From Pseudomonadota bacterium (lineage in GTDB: Bacteria > Pseudomonadota > Alphaproteobacteria > Puniceispirillales > Puniceispirillaceae): a stretch of 64,000 bases of DNA. Of this stretch, positions 46,538-55,308 are shown piece after piece (position 1 is the stretch's first letter; each line of letters begins with the position of its first letter). Both the position numbers and the translations under genes were made by a program. Where the stretch lies: contig JAQCEA010000011.1 in assembly GCA_027620495.1 (NCBI GenBank), positions 1-64,000 on the forward strand, read 5' to 3'. The notes under the pieces were generated by a model. That model was not told the origin of the DNA and ran no database searches. It saw only the letters and a program-made list of their open reading frames with translations.

Positions 46538-47807
46538 CCGCCAGTTTTTGAAAGGTCGAATTATAAATTAATTTATGCGCATGTTTGATCTCGCAACCAA
46601 GCGATATGGCAAGACGCCGGTCTTGTGTCTGCATGGAATATACCGGGCGCTCGGTGGTGCGCGCGAGGGTGAAAAATTTCTCGCCATCAGGCAGTTCAAC
46701 AAATTGCGGCAAAATCACCCCCGGCGTACGAAAGGCTGTATGCAGGTTCCACACCGGGCATGACCCGCCATATTCAGCAATATTAAAGGTGGTTGCATTG
46801 AATCTTTTGGTGACATTGCCCGCCTTATCAACGCGCAAAAAGAAAAACGGCACGCCGCGTTTGGTTTCGCGTTGCAACGTCGTTAAACGCTGGCACACCT
46901 GTTCAAAAGATACAGCAAATGCCGAGGCCATCCGGTCAATATCATAGCCGCTTTGTTCTGCCATTGCATGAAAGGCGTCATAAGGCATCAACACCGCCGC
47001 CGCAAAATAATTGGCAAGTTCTACATGACATCTGGCAATGGCACGCTTTGACTCGGCTTTCATCTCGGCAGTGATGTCATGCAAGATATCGGACAATTCA
47101 ACAAAACACAGAATATGCGCCAATTGAAATGTGCGGTTTTGATAATCCAGCGCTTCAGATAGCTGAATCACCCCCTGTTCAGCATCATAAATCCGCAAAG
47201 ATTCATCCATCTGTTCAACTGGCCGGGTTTCAACTTCTATGCCATGCCGTGTCAATAGCCGCTGTCGCAAGGTGCGCTGCATCTCATAGGGTTGGCTCGG
47301 TTCTTCCGCGCCTAGCGCGTCTGCCGCCCGTTCCAGCACGTCAAAATAATTAAAATGGTCACGAAAGAAATCATAGATGATGGAATCAGGTGAAGACGTC
47401 AGCAATTCAGGCGGCATGCGTTCGCTGCCAAACCGCATAATATTATCCATGGCGGTACGGTGGCTTTGATGAAGTTTAAGAAAATTTTGCACCAGCGATG
47501 GCGCATGGTCGATGGCGGCGCGCAACTCCTGAATATCCGGCTGGCTGCCAGCAAATAACGGGTCTTGAATGGCGTTGCGCAAATCAGCCAGTATATTGGC
47601 GCTTTTATCCATCACAACATCGCGCCAATCGACATTGTAATGATCAGCCAAAGCCATAAGCACCGGTACAGACAAGCTGCGCTGGTTTTTTTCAAGAAGG
47701 TTGATATAGGCCGCACTCACCCCTAATACGCGGCCCATTTCTGCCTGCGTTTGGCCATGGTCACGGCGCAACTGACGCAATTGTGTACCAATAAATGTTT
47801 TTTGCAT
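46401..47807 (-). CDS. XRE-family regulator with IrrE/DUF2083 domains (ScfR/RamB type)
   Basis: 468 residues. The N-terminal helix-turn-helix (GQTQAEMGRVLGVSAAYINLL) is followed by an IrrE/ImmA-like domain whose metalloprotease motif is degenerate (CHVELANYFAAAVLMPYDAF instead of HExxH). The C-terminal DUF2083 domain has the cysteines INCHLCLRRNC typical of the short-chain acyl-CoA-sensing ScfR/RamB family. Family members regulate propionate, glyoxylate or acyl-CoA metabolism. It is divergent from the aminotransferase across 160 bases and overlaps the cytochrome b, so it may control both. Confidence 0.9.
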   Translation of the reverse strand: MQKTFIGTQLRQLRRDHGQTQAEMGRVLGVSAAYINLLEKNQRSLSVPVLMALADHYNVDWRDVVMDKSANILADLRNAIQDPLFAGSQPDIQELRAAIDHAPSLVQNFLKLHQSHRTAMDNIMRFGSERMPPELLTSSPDSIIYDFFRDHFNYFDVLERAADALGAEEPSQPYEMQRTLRQRLLTRHGIEVETRPVEQMDESLRIYDAEQGVIQLSEALDYQNRTFQLAHILCFVELSDILHDITAEMKAESKRAIARCHVELANYFAAAVLMPYDAFHAMAEQSGYDIDRMASAFAVSFEQVCQRLTTLQRETKRGVPFFFLRVDKAGNVTKRFNATTFNIAEYGGSCPVWNLHTAFRTPGVILPQFVELPDGEKFFTLARTTERPVYSMQTQDRRLAISLGCEIKHAHKLIYNSTFQKLADDAFSKIGINCHLCLRRNCSQRAHDPLFTELTTDTSRRGETRYES

Positions 47808-47847
47808 CGCGCCGCCTTTATCTATCCAGATGGTCTCGTTTCAAAAA

Positions 47848-47879
47848 TTAACAAAATTAACATATTTTCTTTTTGTTAA
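47848..47879. promoter_or_regulatory. Candidate operator, inverted repeat between regulator and aminotransferase genes
   Basis: A 9-base perfect inverted repeat TTAACAAAA/TTTTGTTAA is separated by 14 bases, with an extra half-site TTAACA inside. It lies about 40 bases before the regulator ATG and about 90 before the aminotransferase ATG. It could be an autoregulatory site of the XRE protein. Confidence 0.45.
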
Positions 47880-47967
47880 ATAAACAAGACACACAAAAAC
47901 ACTTATTTTGGTGATTTTGCGAAATTTCTGCCCAATGATGCGAACAGATAAAAAAACGGAGTGAAAC

Positions 47968-49158
47968 ATGATTGGATTTAAAACACTGGCTGTTCCCGGC
48001 CCAACGAATATGCCATTTGAAGTGCGCCGTGCTATGGAAGTGCCTCTGGAAGATCACCGCGCACCTGATTTCCCAGAATTTACCTTGCCGCTTCTGGCTG
48101 ACCTTAAAACAATCTTTCGTACCACTTCGGGCCGTGTTTTCGTGTTCCCCGGATCTGGTACAGGTGGCTGGGAAGCCGCCATCAGCAATACCTTGTCAAC
48201 TAGTGACCGGGTGCTGACATCCAGCTTTGGCCAGTTTTCTTCGCTGTGGGTTGCGATGTGCCGTGAATTTGGCCTCGATGTCGTGAATTGCGATGTCACA
48301 TGGGGCGAAGGCGTACCGCTTGACCAATATCACGCCGCGCTTGAAGCTGACACCGCCCACCAGATCAAAGCTGTTCTGGTCTGTCACAATGAAACCGCGA
48401 CCGGCGTTACCAGTGATGTCGGCGCTGTTCGGCGCATTCTGGATGACCTTGGACATCCCGCATTGTTGTTTGTTGATGGCGTTAGTTCGGTTGGCAGCCT
48501 CGATTTCCGCATGGATGAATGGGGCGTTGACGTGGCTGTTTCCGGCTCACAAAAAGGATTTATGATGCCAACTGGCCTCGCCATTGTTGGCGTCAGTCAA
48601 AAAGCATTAGATGCCTGTGCTGGGTCAAATTTGCCATCAAGCTATTTCAATTTCCACGACATGTTGAAGATGAACGAGCAAGGCTATTTCCCCTATACGC
48701 CAGCCGCCACATTGTTGCGGGGTTTGCGCGCGTCGATTGATATGTTGACCGATGAAGGCCTGTCAAATGTTGTGGCCCGCCACCATCGTTTGGCCAATGG
48801 CGTTCGGGCCGCAATTGATGCTTGGGGCCTGCGCAATTGTGCGGTGGCACCAAAATGGCATTCTGATACCGTCACCGCAATTTTGGTGCCAGATGGTCAT
48901 AATGCCAATGACGTCATTCAGGCCGCCTATCATAATTATGGTGTCTCACTTGGTGGGGGCCTTGGCAAAGTGGCTGGCAAAGTGTTCCGCATTGGTCATC
49001 TTGGCTGGTTGAACGAAACCATGGTTCTGCAAGCATTGGGCGGCACCGAAATGGCGTTGCGCGATGCTGGCATTTCATTTAGAGCCGGATCCGGTGTTGG
49101 TGCCGCGGTGGAATATTACACCGACTCACGCAAGCCACTGACACTGGCCGCTGAATAA
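47968..49158 (+). CDS. Class V aminotransferase, serine-glyoxylate type
   Basis: 396 residues, fold type I PLP enzyme. The start LAVPGPTNMPFEVRRAMEVP and the pair LEDHRAPDFPEF are typical of serine-glyoxylate aminotransferases. The PLP lysine is K196 in SGSQKGFMMPTGL. It would transfer an amino group to glyoxylate, making glycine and hydroxypyruvate from serine. Related aspartate-glyoxylate aminotransferases (BhcA) cannot be excluded. Glyoxylate may come from ureidoglycolate. Two hairpins follow, so it is a single-gene transcript. Confidence 0.88.
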   Translation: MIGFKTLAVPGPTNMPFEVRRAMEVPLEDHRAPDFPEFTLPLLADLKTIFRTTSGRVFVFPGSGTGGWEAAISNTLSTSDRVLTSSFGQFSSLWVAMCREFGLDVVNCDVTWGEGVPLDQYHAALEADTAHQIKAVLVCHNETATGVTSDVGAVRRILDDLGHPALLFVDGVSSVGSLDFRMDEWGVDVAVSGSQKGFMMPTGLAIVGVSQKALDACAGSNLPSSYFNFHDMLKMNEQGYFPYTPAATLLRGLRASIDMLTDEGLSNVVARHHRLANGVRAAIDAWGLRNCAVAPKWHSDTVTAILVPDGHNANDVIQAAYHNYGVSLGGGLGKVAGKVFRIGHLGWLNETMVLQALGGTEMALRDAGISFRAGSGVGAAVEYYTDSRKPLTLAAE

Positions 49159-49179
49159 CAATACCCTCCTGAAGAAATG

Positions 49180-49215
49180 CCCTCTGACAACGAAAGTTGT
49201 TAGAGGGTTTTTTTT
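49180..49215 (+). terminator. Strong rho-independent terminator after the aminotransferase
   Basis: A twelve-pair stem CCCTCTGACAAC/GTTGTTAGAGGG (one G-T pair) has a GAAA tetraloop and is followed by eight T residues. Confidence 0.95.
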
Positions 49216-49228
49216 GGCCCTGCCCCAA

Positions 49229-49258
49229 AAATGCCAAGTTGTTGCGGCATTTATTTTT
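49229..49258 (+). terminator. Second terminator-like hairpin, tandem to the first
   Basis: Seven-pair stem AAATGCC/GGCATTT, ten-base loop, followed by ATTTTTCC. It is weaker than the hairpin at 49180 and insulates the envelope operon from the aminotransferase. Confidence 0.5.
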
Positions 49259-49312
49259 CCTAATCGTGTTAGTATTATGCCAATTGGTGCCAGCACCGGC
49301 CCGAGGAAAGCG

Positions 49313-50230
49313 ATGCAACGACATAATTTCAACATCATCATTTGCGGGTGCGTTTTCGCCTGCTGGCAATTTGCATCGGCGGCAAGTGCCAATACAGAAT
49401 TGTCAAAAATGCGCGATTGCACCGAAATTGAACTAGAGGCCGTGATTGATCAAGATGCCTCACGCGAGGAAAATTTAGCGCGGCTTTCACAGCAATTTTT
49501 TCAATCGGTTAACACAATTGAACATTGTGACCGTGCACAAGATCGTGATGATGCGGCGTCTTCATCCGACAGCGATAGCGCATCTTCCAGCGGCGATGCT
49601 GATGGGGCCAATGCGACAAGTGATGGCGGCGGCGCGGCCGATTCAACAGCCAGCACCGATGCAGATGCTGAAACCGCCAGCAATGCCAGCACCGATGCGG
49701 CCAGCGCATCATCTGAACAAATGACAGCCCCATCAAATAGCGAAAATCCTACCAATATAAACACAGACAACACAGCAACAGACGGTTCAGCCAGCTATAT
49801 GGCGGCAACACAAAATGCAAACCAATTGGATGCCCAATCTGAAGACCAATCTGATGGGCAATCCACCAGTCAAGCGACCCAACCGGCCGCCGCCCCAACC
49901 GCCAGTGGCAGTTTGGTCGGCACCAATTTTGATCAGACCATGACCGCACCAGCCGCGGCGTTTGCCGCGCCATCTACGTCGAATATGGCGGGAACCACAC
50001 CGCAACCCACCCCATCCGAAACCAGCACCACCGGGGCGCAAACCGACACCGCCGAACAAGACCTCAGATTGACAAATGACAAGACACCTGATGATATTCC
50101 AGATGCGGATAATGACTCGGTATTTGAAGCCCAAATCCGGGCGGCGGCAATGGCAGAAACCGACCCGGAAACCAAAAAGAATTTATGGAATGAATATCGC
50201 CGCTATAAGGGGCTTCCTGAACAAAAGTGA
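49313..50230 (+). CDS. Secreted low-complexity (Ser/Ala/Asp/Thr-rich) protein, first gene of the envelope operon
   Basis: 305 residues from the ATG at 49313, which has a GAGGAAAG ribosome binding site. The frame is open 33 codons further upstream. A signal peptide (IIICGCVFACWQFASAASA) is followed by a short helical domain with a Cys pair (MRDCTEIELEAV, TIEHCDRAQ). About 180 residues of Ser/Ala/Asp/Thr/Gln-rich disordered sequence come next, and a conserved-looking C-terminal helix ends the protein (KKNLWNEYRRYKGLPEQ). It looks like a flexible periplasmic or surface protein. It ends 7 bases before the lipoprotein gene. Confidence 0.75.
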   Translation: MQRHNFNIIICGCVFACWQFASAASANTELSKMRDCTEIELEAVIDQDASREENLARLSQQFFQSVNTIEHCDRAQDRDDAASSSDSDSASSSGDADGANATSDGGGAADSTASTDADAETASNASTDAASASSEQMTAPSNSENPTNINTDNTATDGSASYMAATQNANQLDAQSEDQSDGQSTSQATQPAAAPTASGSLVGTNFDQTMTAPAAAFAAPSTSNMAGTTPQPTPSETSTTGAQTDTAEQDLRLTNDKTPDDIPDADNDSVFEAQIRAAAMAETDPETKKNLWNEYRRYKGLPEQK

Positions 50231-50237
50231 GACGAAA

Positions 50238-51566
50238 ATGAAACTTTTCAATCGTATCATCGCAATGCTGCTGATTATCAGCTTGCAAGCTTGTGGCGTC
50301 GGCACACAGAGCCTTTTGGGCAATCTTGGCAGTAAGCCAAATACCAGCAGTCCGGCAGTTGGCCCGGCGTTGTCACAAACGATTGAACAGGCCGAACAGG
50401 CCGAAAAACAGGCCGCCGATGCGCCAACCCGCACGCTTGATATTGTTGTACCAACTTTTGATGCCGGTCTCACCGCCACCAAAGACGGCGACGCCCCAGT
50501 GTGGCCGGAATTGCGCCGTGCAGAGGCCAATCTATTTGCAATTGAGCTGAAAAACGCACTTGAACGTACAGAAAAATTTGGCGCGGTTCGGGTCACACCA
50601 GACCGGTCAGCAACCGCAGCTATCTATGTTATGGGGCGCATTGCTGAATCAAAAGGCCATGAGGTTGAAATTGATCTTGCCGTAGCGGATATCTCAGGTC
50701 GTGATTTGGTCGATGAAAAGGGCGGGTTTGGCTTTGGCAAGCGCAAACCAAAACTGCATGATATTTTCAAAACCAAATCATTTTCGCATAATGTCGATGA
50801 AAAATTTTTCAAAAATCCGCGACATAAGGACAAACAACCTTATCAGCCACTATTTGACGAGGCCGCCGCCTTTGTTGTTGATCTTCTGGAAACCTATGAC
50901 AACAAACAGGTCAATGACCTGAACAAATTAACCGATATGCGATTTGCCGCCAGTTTTTCTGAAGATGCCTTTGCCGAACATATGGAAACCAAACAAGGCC
51001 GGGTTATTTTGACAAGCCTGCCAAGTGAAGATGACAGCATGTATAAAAAAGTCCGCGCCATCCGCGTGCGTGACCAGCTTTTTGTGGATCAATTACAAAC
51101 CGATTACGAACAATTTGCCGCAAAAATCGCACCAAGCTATCGGTTGTGGCAAGAACAAACACTGACCGAATATCAAGCCCAGCGGCAGGCCAAAAAAGAT
51201 ACCGCCAAAGCGGCTGTTGGTGCGGCGCTTATGCTGGGGCTGGCCATTGCCGCTGGATCATCAGCCTATGACAATAATTATGACCCGGTTGGCGACACGT
51301 TGGCGGCAACTGCCATGGTTGGTGCTGGTATGATCAGTGTTGGCCTTGCCAGTGACGCCATCAAAAGTGCTGAAGAAGCCAAAATGCACAATGATTTGAT
51401 CAAAGAACTTGGTGATTCAGTGGAAATTGATGTGGCCCCGAAAGTGGTAGCGTTTGAAGAAAAAGAAAAAGAGCTTGTTGGTGATGCAAAAGAGCAATTT
51501 GCCCAATGGCGGGCATTTCTGAAAACAATTTATGAACTGGAAAAAACCCCAGCCAAAACTTTATAG
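50238..51566 (+). CDS. Outer- or inner-membrane lipoprotein of the envelope operon
   Basis: 442 residues from the ATG at 50238. Lipobox LQAC puts lipidation on C19. After a Pro/Thr linker comes a domain (ELKNALERTEKFGAVRVTP, YVMGRIAESKGHEVEI) reminiscent of periplasmic proteins of the CsgG/FlgT-like class. A helical stretch and a small hydrophobic Gly/Ala-rich segment follow (AAVGAALMLGLAIAAGSSAY). No catalytic motif is seen. Position +2 after the Cys is Val rather than Asp, favouring outer-membrane sorting. Function unknown; probably a structural partner of the downstream channel. Confidence 0.75.
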   Translation: MKLFNRIIAMLLIISLQACGVGTQSLLGNLGSKPNTSSPAVGPALSQTIEQAEQAEKQAADAPTRTLDIVVPTFDAGLTATKDGDAPVWPELRRAEANLFAIELKNALERTEKFGAVRVTPDRSATAAIYVMGRIAESKGHEVEIDLAVADISGRDLVDEKGGFGFGKRKPKLHDIFKTKSFSHNVDEKFFKNPRHKDKQPYQPLFDEAAAFVVDLLETYDNKQVNDLNKLTDMRFAASFSEDAFAEHMETKQGRVILTSLPSEDDSMYKKVRAIRVRDQLFVDQLQTDYEQFAAKIAPSYRLWQEQTLTEYQAQRQAKKDTAKAAVGAALMLGLAIAAGSSAYDNNYDPVGDTLAATAMVGAGMISVGLASDAIKSAEEAKMHNDLIKELGDSVEIDVAPKVVAFEEKEKELVGDAKEQFAQWRAFLKTIYELEKTPAKTL

Positions 51567-51603
51567 CCGCCATCGAAGCCCTAAAAAAACCCACAAGGAA
51601 ACG

Positions 51604-53142
51604 ATGCCCAATTCGGATTTGCTCATCGCCCAGCTTCAGCGTCGCAACCGCATCATGTTTGGTGGCATGCTTGCTGGGTTGGCGGTGATCGCCATCGGTC
51701 TTGGGCTGGTCATGCTGGACGCCACAACCGAGGTAACGCCCCCACCGCCGACAGATACCAGCTCATCTGCCGCGCCAACAAAAAATGCACCCACCAGCCC
51801 AGCATCCGGGCCAACCACATCCGGGCTAACCACATCCGGGCCATTATCTGCTGGCAGTGAACAAGCTGTTACCTCAAACGCGGCTGACCCAGCTACTGCG
51901 GCTGAATCAGCTGAAGACAAAAAGCGTTTTTTGAGCGCGGTGCAAGAATTTAACAGCGGCATAAAGGCAGAGGCGGCGCTGTTTCCCGAACTGGCCGCGT
52001 CATCAGACTATCTGCAAATGATCAACCAGCTTGAAGCTGATCTGGTCAGCCTAACCGGGCAAAACCGCTATAAAGATGCCGCCGCCACCCTCGCCAGCAC
52101 TGCCACCATGCTTGAAACTATGATGGGGGCAGAACTCGATAAATTTGATCAATTGATTGGTGAGGCCGACACAGCATGGCAAAAAAAGGAACTGGCAAAT
52201 CTTGCCGGAATTTTGGCCAAAGCAGGCGCTATTTATCAAGGAAACCAAGACCCTATAATTCATTTTCAGGCACTTGCGGATGACTGGCCTGCGATAAGCG
52301 TGGCGCTGCAACGCGCCGATACAGCCGGTATTGAAAATAACCCTGCAGACGAACAAAAAGCATTACAGATCATCACCGGGCTTCAGCATGACATCGCTGG
52401 CTTGGATGACCGATTGGCCGATGTAGGCAGACGACTGCACCAACAGCGCGTTGATGATTTGCTTGGCCGCATTGCCGCGGCACTGGCCGCAGATGACGCC
52501 AATACAGCCCGCACAGCATTGGCCAAATTGCGCGCGCTTGATCCAAACACACCGGAAATTTCAAAATTGGGTGCCGATTTAGCGCAGCTTGAAGAACAAA
52601 TTGCCTTTCAAACGACCATGCGGGCGATGGACCAATTTGCGGCTAATGACAATTGGGCCGCGGCACAAAAACTGGCCAACCGCCATCGAAAAGATTTTGC
52701 GACCTATCAAACATTTCAACAACGTGCCGATTTTATCGAGCAGATATATCAACTGATCACTCGCGTGACAAAACTTCTTGATAGCCCTGATGACTTCATC
52801 AAGCCATCAACCAAGAAGCTGGCAACCAGGCTGATCGTCGATGCAAAATTGGCGCTTGCCTATAGCCCAACCTTGACCAAATTAAGCGCCGCACTCAGCG
52901 AGCATTTGGCCAGCTATACAACGCCGCTTGATATTATTGTGATGTCCGACAATGTCACCTTTGTCGAGGTTAAATCAGTTGGCCAAGTTGGCACGGTCGT
53001 ACAAAAGACCATTCAATTACTGCCGGGCGATTATGTTTTTGTTGGCAAGCGCAAGGGCTATGTCACCATTCAGGTACCCGTAGCGCTGCGCCCTGGTGAT
53101 TCAGGCAAAGAAATTTCGGTGATTGCCCATGAACAGATTTGA
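51604..53142 (+). CDS. Inner-membrane protein with coiled coil and C-terminal PEGA domain
   Basis: 512 residues from the ATG at 51604 (ribosome binding site AAGGAAA). One N-terminal membrane helix (MFGGMLAGLAVIAIGLGLVM, residues 17-38), a Pro/Thr/Ser-rich linker, a long helical region (about 90-430) with repeat-like spacing, and a PEGA-type beta domain at the end (IQLLPGDYVFVGKRKGYVTI) are visible. The bulk faces the periplasm. It ends 14 bases inside the next gene. PEGA domains bind surface or envelope components in other systems. Confidence 0.75.
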   Translation: MPNSDLLIAQLQRRNRIMFGGMLAGLAVIAIGLGLVMLDATTEVTPPPPTDTSSSAAPTKNAPTSPASGPTTSGLTTSGPLSAGSEQAVTSNAADPATAAESAEDKKRFLSAVQEFNSGIKAEAALFPELAASSDYLQMINQLEADLVSLTGQNRYKDAAATLASTATMLETMMGAELDKFDQLIGEADTAWQKKELANLAGILAKAGAIYQGNQDPIIHFQALADDWPAISVALQRADTAGIENNPADEQKALQIITGLQHDIAGLDDRLADVGRRLHQQRVDDLLGRIAAALAADDANTARTALAKLRALDPNTPEISKLGADLAQLEEQIAFQTTMRAMDQFAANDNWAAAQKLANRHRKDFATYQTFQQRADFIEQIYQLITRVTKLLDSPDDFIKPSTKKLATRLIVDAKLALAYSPTLTKLSAALSEHLASYTTPLDIIVMSDNVTFVEVKSVGQVGTVVQKTIQLLPGDYVFVGKRKGYVTIQVPVALRPGDSGKEISVIAHEQI

Positions 53143-55102
53143 TGATGATCTGCGCCGCGCCGCCCGCGGCAAACGCACCACCGCGGTGATTGCCAGTTTT
53201 GCTATTTTGGTGTTTGGCCTTGTGCTGGCCGGTTATTTTCTGTCATTTCGCAGCCTGTCGATTGTGGTGCAACCAGAAAACGCCAAACAAACCGCCATGA
53301 TTGAGGTTACTGACGGTCTGGCCTTTTCCCTTGCCAGTCGCATTTATGCTGTCTCTGACCAAGTCCAAATCAACATATCCGCGGCGAAATATCAGACCGC
53401 AAATCTTACCATTCATGGTTCAGATTTTGGCAGTGATATGACCGTGATTTTACTGCCAAAACCTGGCCGGTTGCGTGCCTTGGTCACGCCGTCAACATCG
53501 GTAAATTGGTATCTCAACGGAAATTTTGTCAGCCAGTCCAACCGTCTTGATACCGAACTTGCCCCCGGCGACTACCAGCTTGCCTTGACATCTGACTATC
53601 ATGAGAGGGTTGAACGCGATCTGACGATTACGGCGGATGACGATACCAGCCTTGCCATTGATTTGCCGGGCATTACCGGTACCCTGCGCGCCACAATGAC
53701 CCCACCCGGCACAATGCTGATTGATGGCCAGCCTGTCGATAGCACGTCTCCCATCACCCTTGGCCCCGGCCCGCATCTCATCGACCTTACAGCCCCCGGC
53801 CATAAATCTGTCAGCGACAGCATCACCATCACCCAAACACAGCGTGATTTTACCCGGTCGTATAATCTGCAACCGCTTCCCATACGCATGCAACACCAAT
53901 TGACCCCGCCCGGCGGCAATTTATTTGTGAATGGCAAGCGGCAAGATATCAGCAAAAACACAATCGAGATCCCCTATCGCAAAAGGCTAGATATCGAATA
54001 TGCCAAGCCCGGTTTTGTGACCAAAACACAATCGCAAACCGTTGCGCCCGGCGAGATGGTCGCATTATCACTTGTGCTTGACCCAGAATTTGCCGACATC
54101 ACGATCACCGCCAATATCACCGCTGATATTTATCTTGATGGACAGCTTTTGGGGACAACCCCATTGCAGATATCTGTGCCAACAGTGCCAGCAACGCTAG
54201 AGGTACGCGCCGATGGCTATAAAGGCGAAACAAAATCAATCACCCCAAAACCGAAACAACCGCAAATCCATGAATTTACCCTGATCACCACCGCCACGGC
54301 AAAATTACAAAATGCGCCACAATCCTATAAAAATGCGAACGGCATTGATTTTCGTCTGATCAAACCAAGAAATGCGCGGTTTGAGATGGGCGGCAAACGG
54401 TCAGAAAAGGGCCAGCGGGCAAATGAATTTTTGCGGCAAATTGAATTGCAACGCCCATTCTATGTGGCCACGCATGAACTGACCGAAGCACAATTTTATG
54501 GCAAAGGCAGCAACCTGCCAGTGGTTAATCTCAGCTGGGAACAGGTGGCCATCTTTTGTAATGAACTAAGCATAGCTGAAGGTCTGACACCCTTCTATCG
54601 CACTAAAAATGGTCGTATCAGTGGGTTTGATCCAATGGCGGATGGCTATCGGTTTATTTCTGAAGCCGAATGGGAATTTCTTGCCCGCGCCTATCGCCGA
54701 CCAAAGCAAACCATCTTTCCATGGGGGGATGATGCAGTGGTACCACCAAATGTTGGTAACTTAGCTGGTGATAAAGCCAAGCCAGCCTCGGACAGCTATA
54801 TTGCTGGCTATCAAGATGGATTTAGCGGCCTTGCACCTGCCAAATCCTTTCCAGCTGATCTATCTGGCCTGTATGATTTTGTCGGCAATGTCAGTGAATG
54901 GACACATGATTCCTATATGTTTACGCCGCCACCATCTGACAAGATTGAAATAGACCCGCTTGGCCAATACAGCGCTGGGCCGCATGTCATTAAGGGTGCG
55001 AATTTTAAATCGGCTAGCCGCACCGAATTGCGCGCCGCATTTCGTGATGGCAGTGATACGCCACGTGATGATGTTGGGTTTCGGCTTGCCCGCTATCTAT
55101 AA
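53129..55102 (+). CDS. Inner-membrane PEGA-repeat protein with FGE/SUMF1-like domain
   Basis: 657 residues from the ATG at 53129 (an in-frame TTG lies 6 bases earlier). One membrane helix at about 15-37. At least three PEGA-like repeats occupy about 100-390 (LAPGDYQLALTSDY, LGPGPHLIDLTAPGHKS, LEVRADGYKGETKSI). Residues about 400-657 are a formylglycine-generating-enzyme/SUMF1 fold (ARFEMGGKRSE, YRFISEAEWEFLARAY, GLYDFVGNVSEWT, GVGFRLARYL-like end). The cysteine-bearing segment of true FGE reads GANFKSASRTELRAAFRDG here, so the catalytic Cys is absent. A binding or scaffold role is likely. Confidence 0.85.
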   Translation: MNRFDDDLRRAARGKRTTAVIASFAILVFGLVLAGYFLSFRSLSIVVQPENAKQTAMIEVTDGLAFSLASRIYAVSDQVQINISAAKYQTANLTIHGSDFGSDMTVILLPKPGRLRALVTPSTSVNWYLNGNFVSQSNRLDTELAPGDYQLALTSDYHERVERDLTITADDDTSLAIDLPGITGTLRATMTPPGTMLIDGQPVDSTSPITLGPGPHLIDLTAPGHKSVSDSITITQTQRDFTRSYNLQPLPIRMQHQLTPPGGNLFVNGKRQDISKNTIEIPYRKRLDIEYAKPGFVTKTQSQTVAPGEMVALSLVLDPEFADITITANITADIYLDGQLLGTTPLQISVPTVPATLEVRADGYKGETKSITPKPKQPQIHEFTLITTATAKLQNAPQSYKNANGIDFRLIKPRNARFEMGGKRSEKGQRANEFLRQIELQRPFYVATHELTEAQFYGKGSNLPVVNLSWEQVAIFCNELSIAEGLTPFYRTKNGRISGFDPMADGYRFISEAEWEFLARAYRRPKQTIFPWGDDAVVPPNVGNLAGDKAKPASDSYIAGYQDGFSGLAPAKSFPADLSGLYDFVGNVSEWTHDSYMFTPPPSDKIEIDPLGQYSAGPHVIKGANFKSASRTELRAAFRDGSDTPRDDVGFRLARYL

Positions 55103-55191
55103 ACCGGCCAATTTGGTATGGTTTGATCAGGTCTTGAATAAAAATTTACCTGCTGGACAGCAGATAGTCACAACATAATGATGAGGCTGAT

Positions 55192-55308
55192 ATGCGAAAA
55201 ATCTTCATTCTGATGCTGTTAGGGTTCGTTGTCGCTGGTACCGCTGGCGTGGTTTATGCGGCAAAAATCAAAGTCGGCACGGCCGTCACATTTCCGGTGG
55301 ATATTTAA
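55192..55308 (+). CDS. 38-residue membrane microprotein
   Basis: This frame is too short for usual gene finders. It reads MRKIFILMLLGFVVAGTAGV followed by VYAAKIKVGTAVTFPVDI. An N-terminal hydrophobic helix with a VYAA end could be a signal peptide, leaving a 15-residue secreted tail, or an anchor. Its stop overlaps the next start as TAATG. A GATGAGG sequence precedes the ATG at 55192. Placement immediately before the TolQ-like gene resembles small accessory subunits of membrane channels. Confidence 0.55.
   Translation: MRKIFILMLLGFVVAGTAGVVYAAKIKVGTAVTFPVDI

Noticed and set aside
49501-50175. Minus-strand frames opposite the low-complexity secreted gene
   Set aside because: These are mirror frames created by the biased composition of the plus-strand gene; they lack starts with ribosome binding sites and any family features.
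53123-53128. TTG at 53123 as start of the PEGA-FGE gene
   Set aside because: An ATG six bases later in the same frame is a better start; neither has a distinct ribosome binding site.
55192-55308. Reading the gap before the channel gene as simple leader
   Set aside because: The TAATG overlap and hydrophobic start favour a microprotein, so it was kept as a tentative gene.
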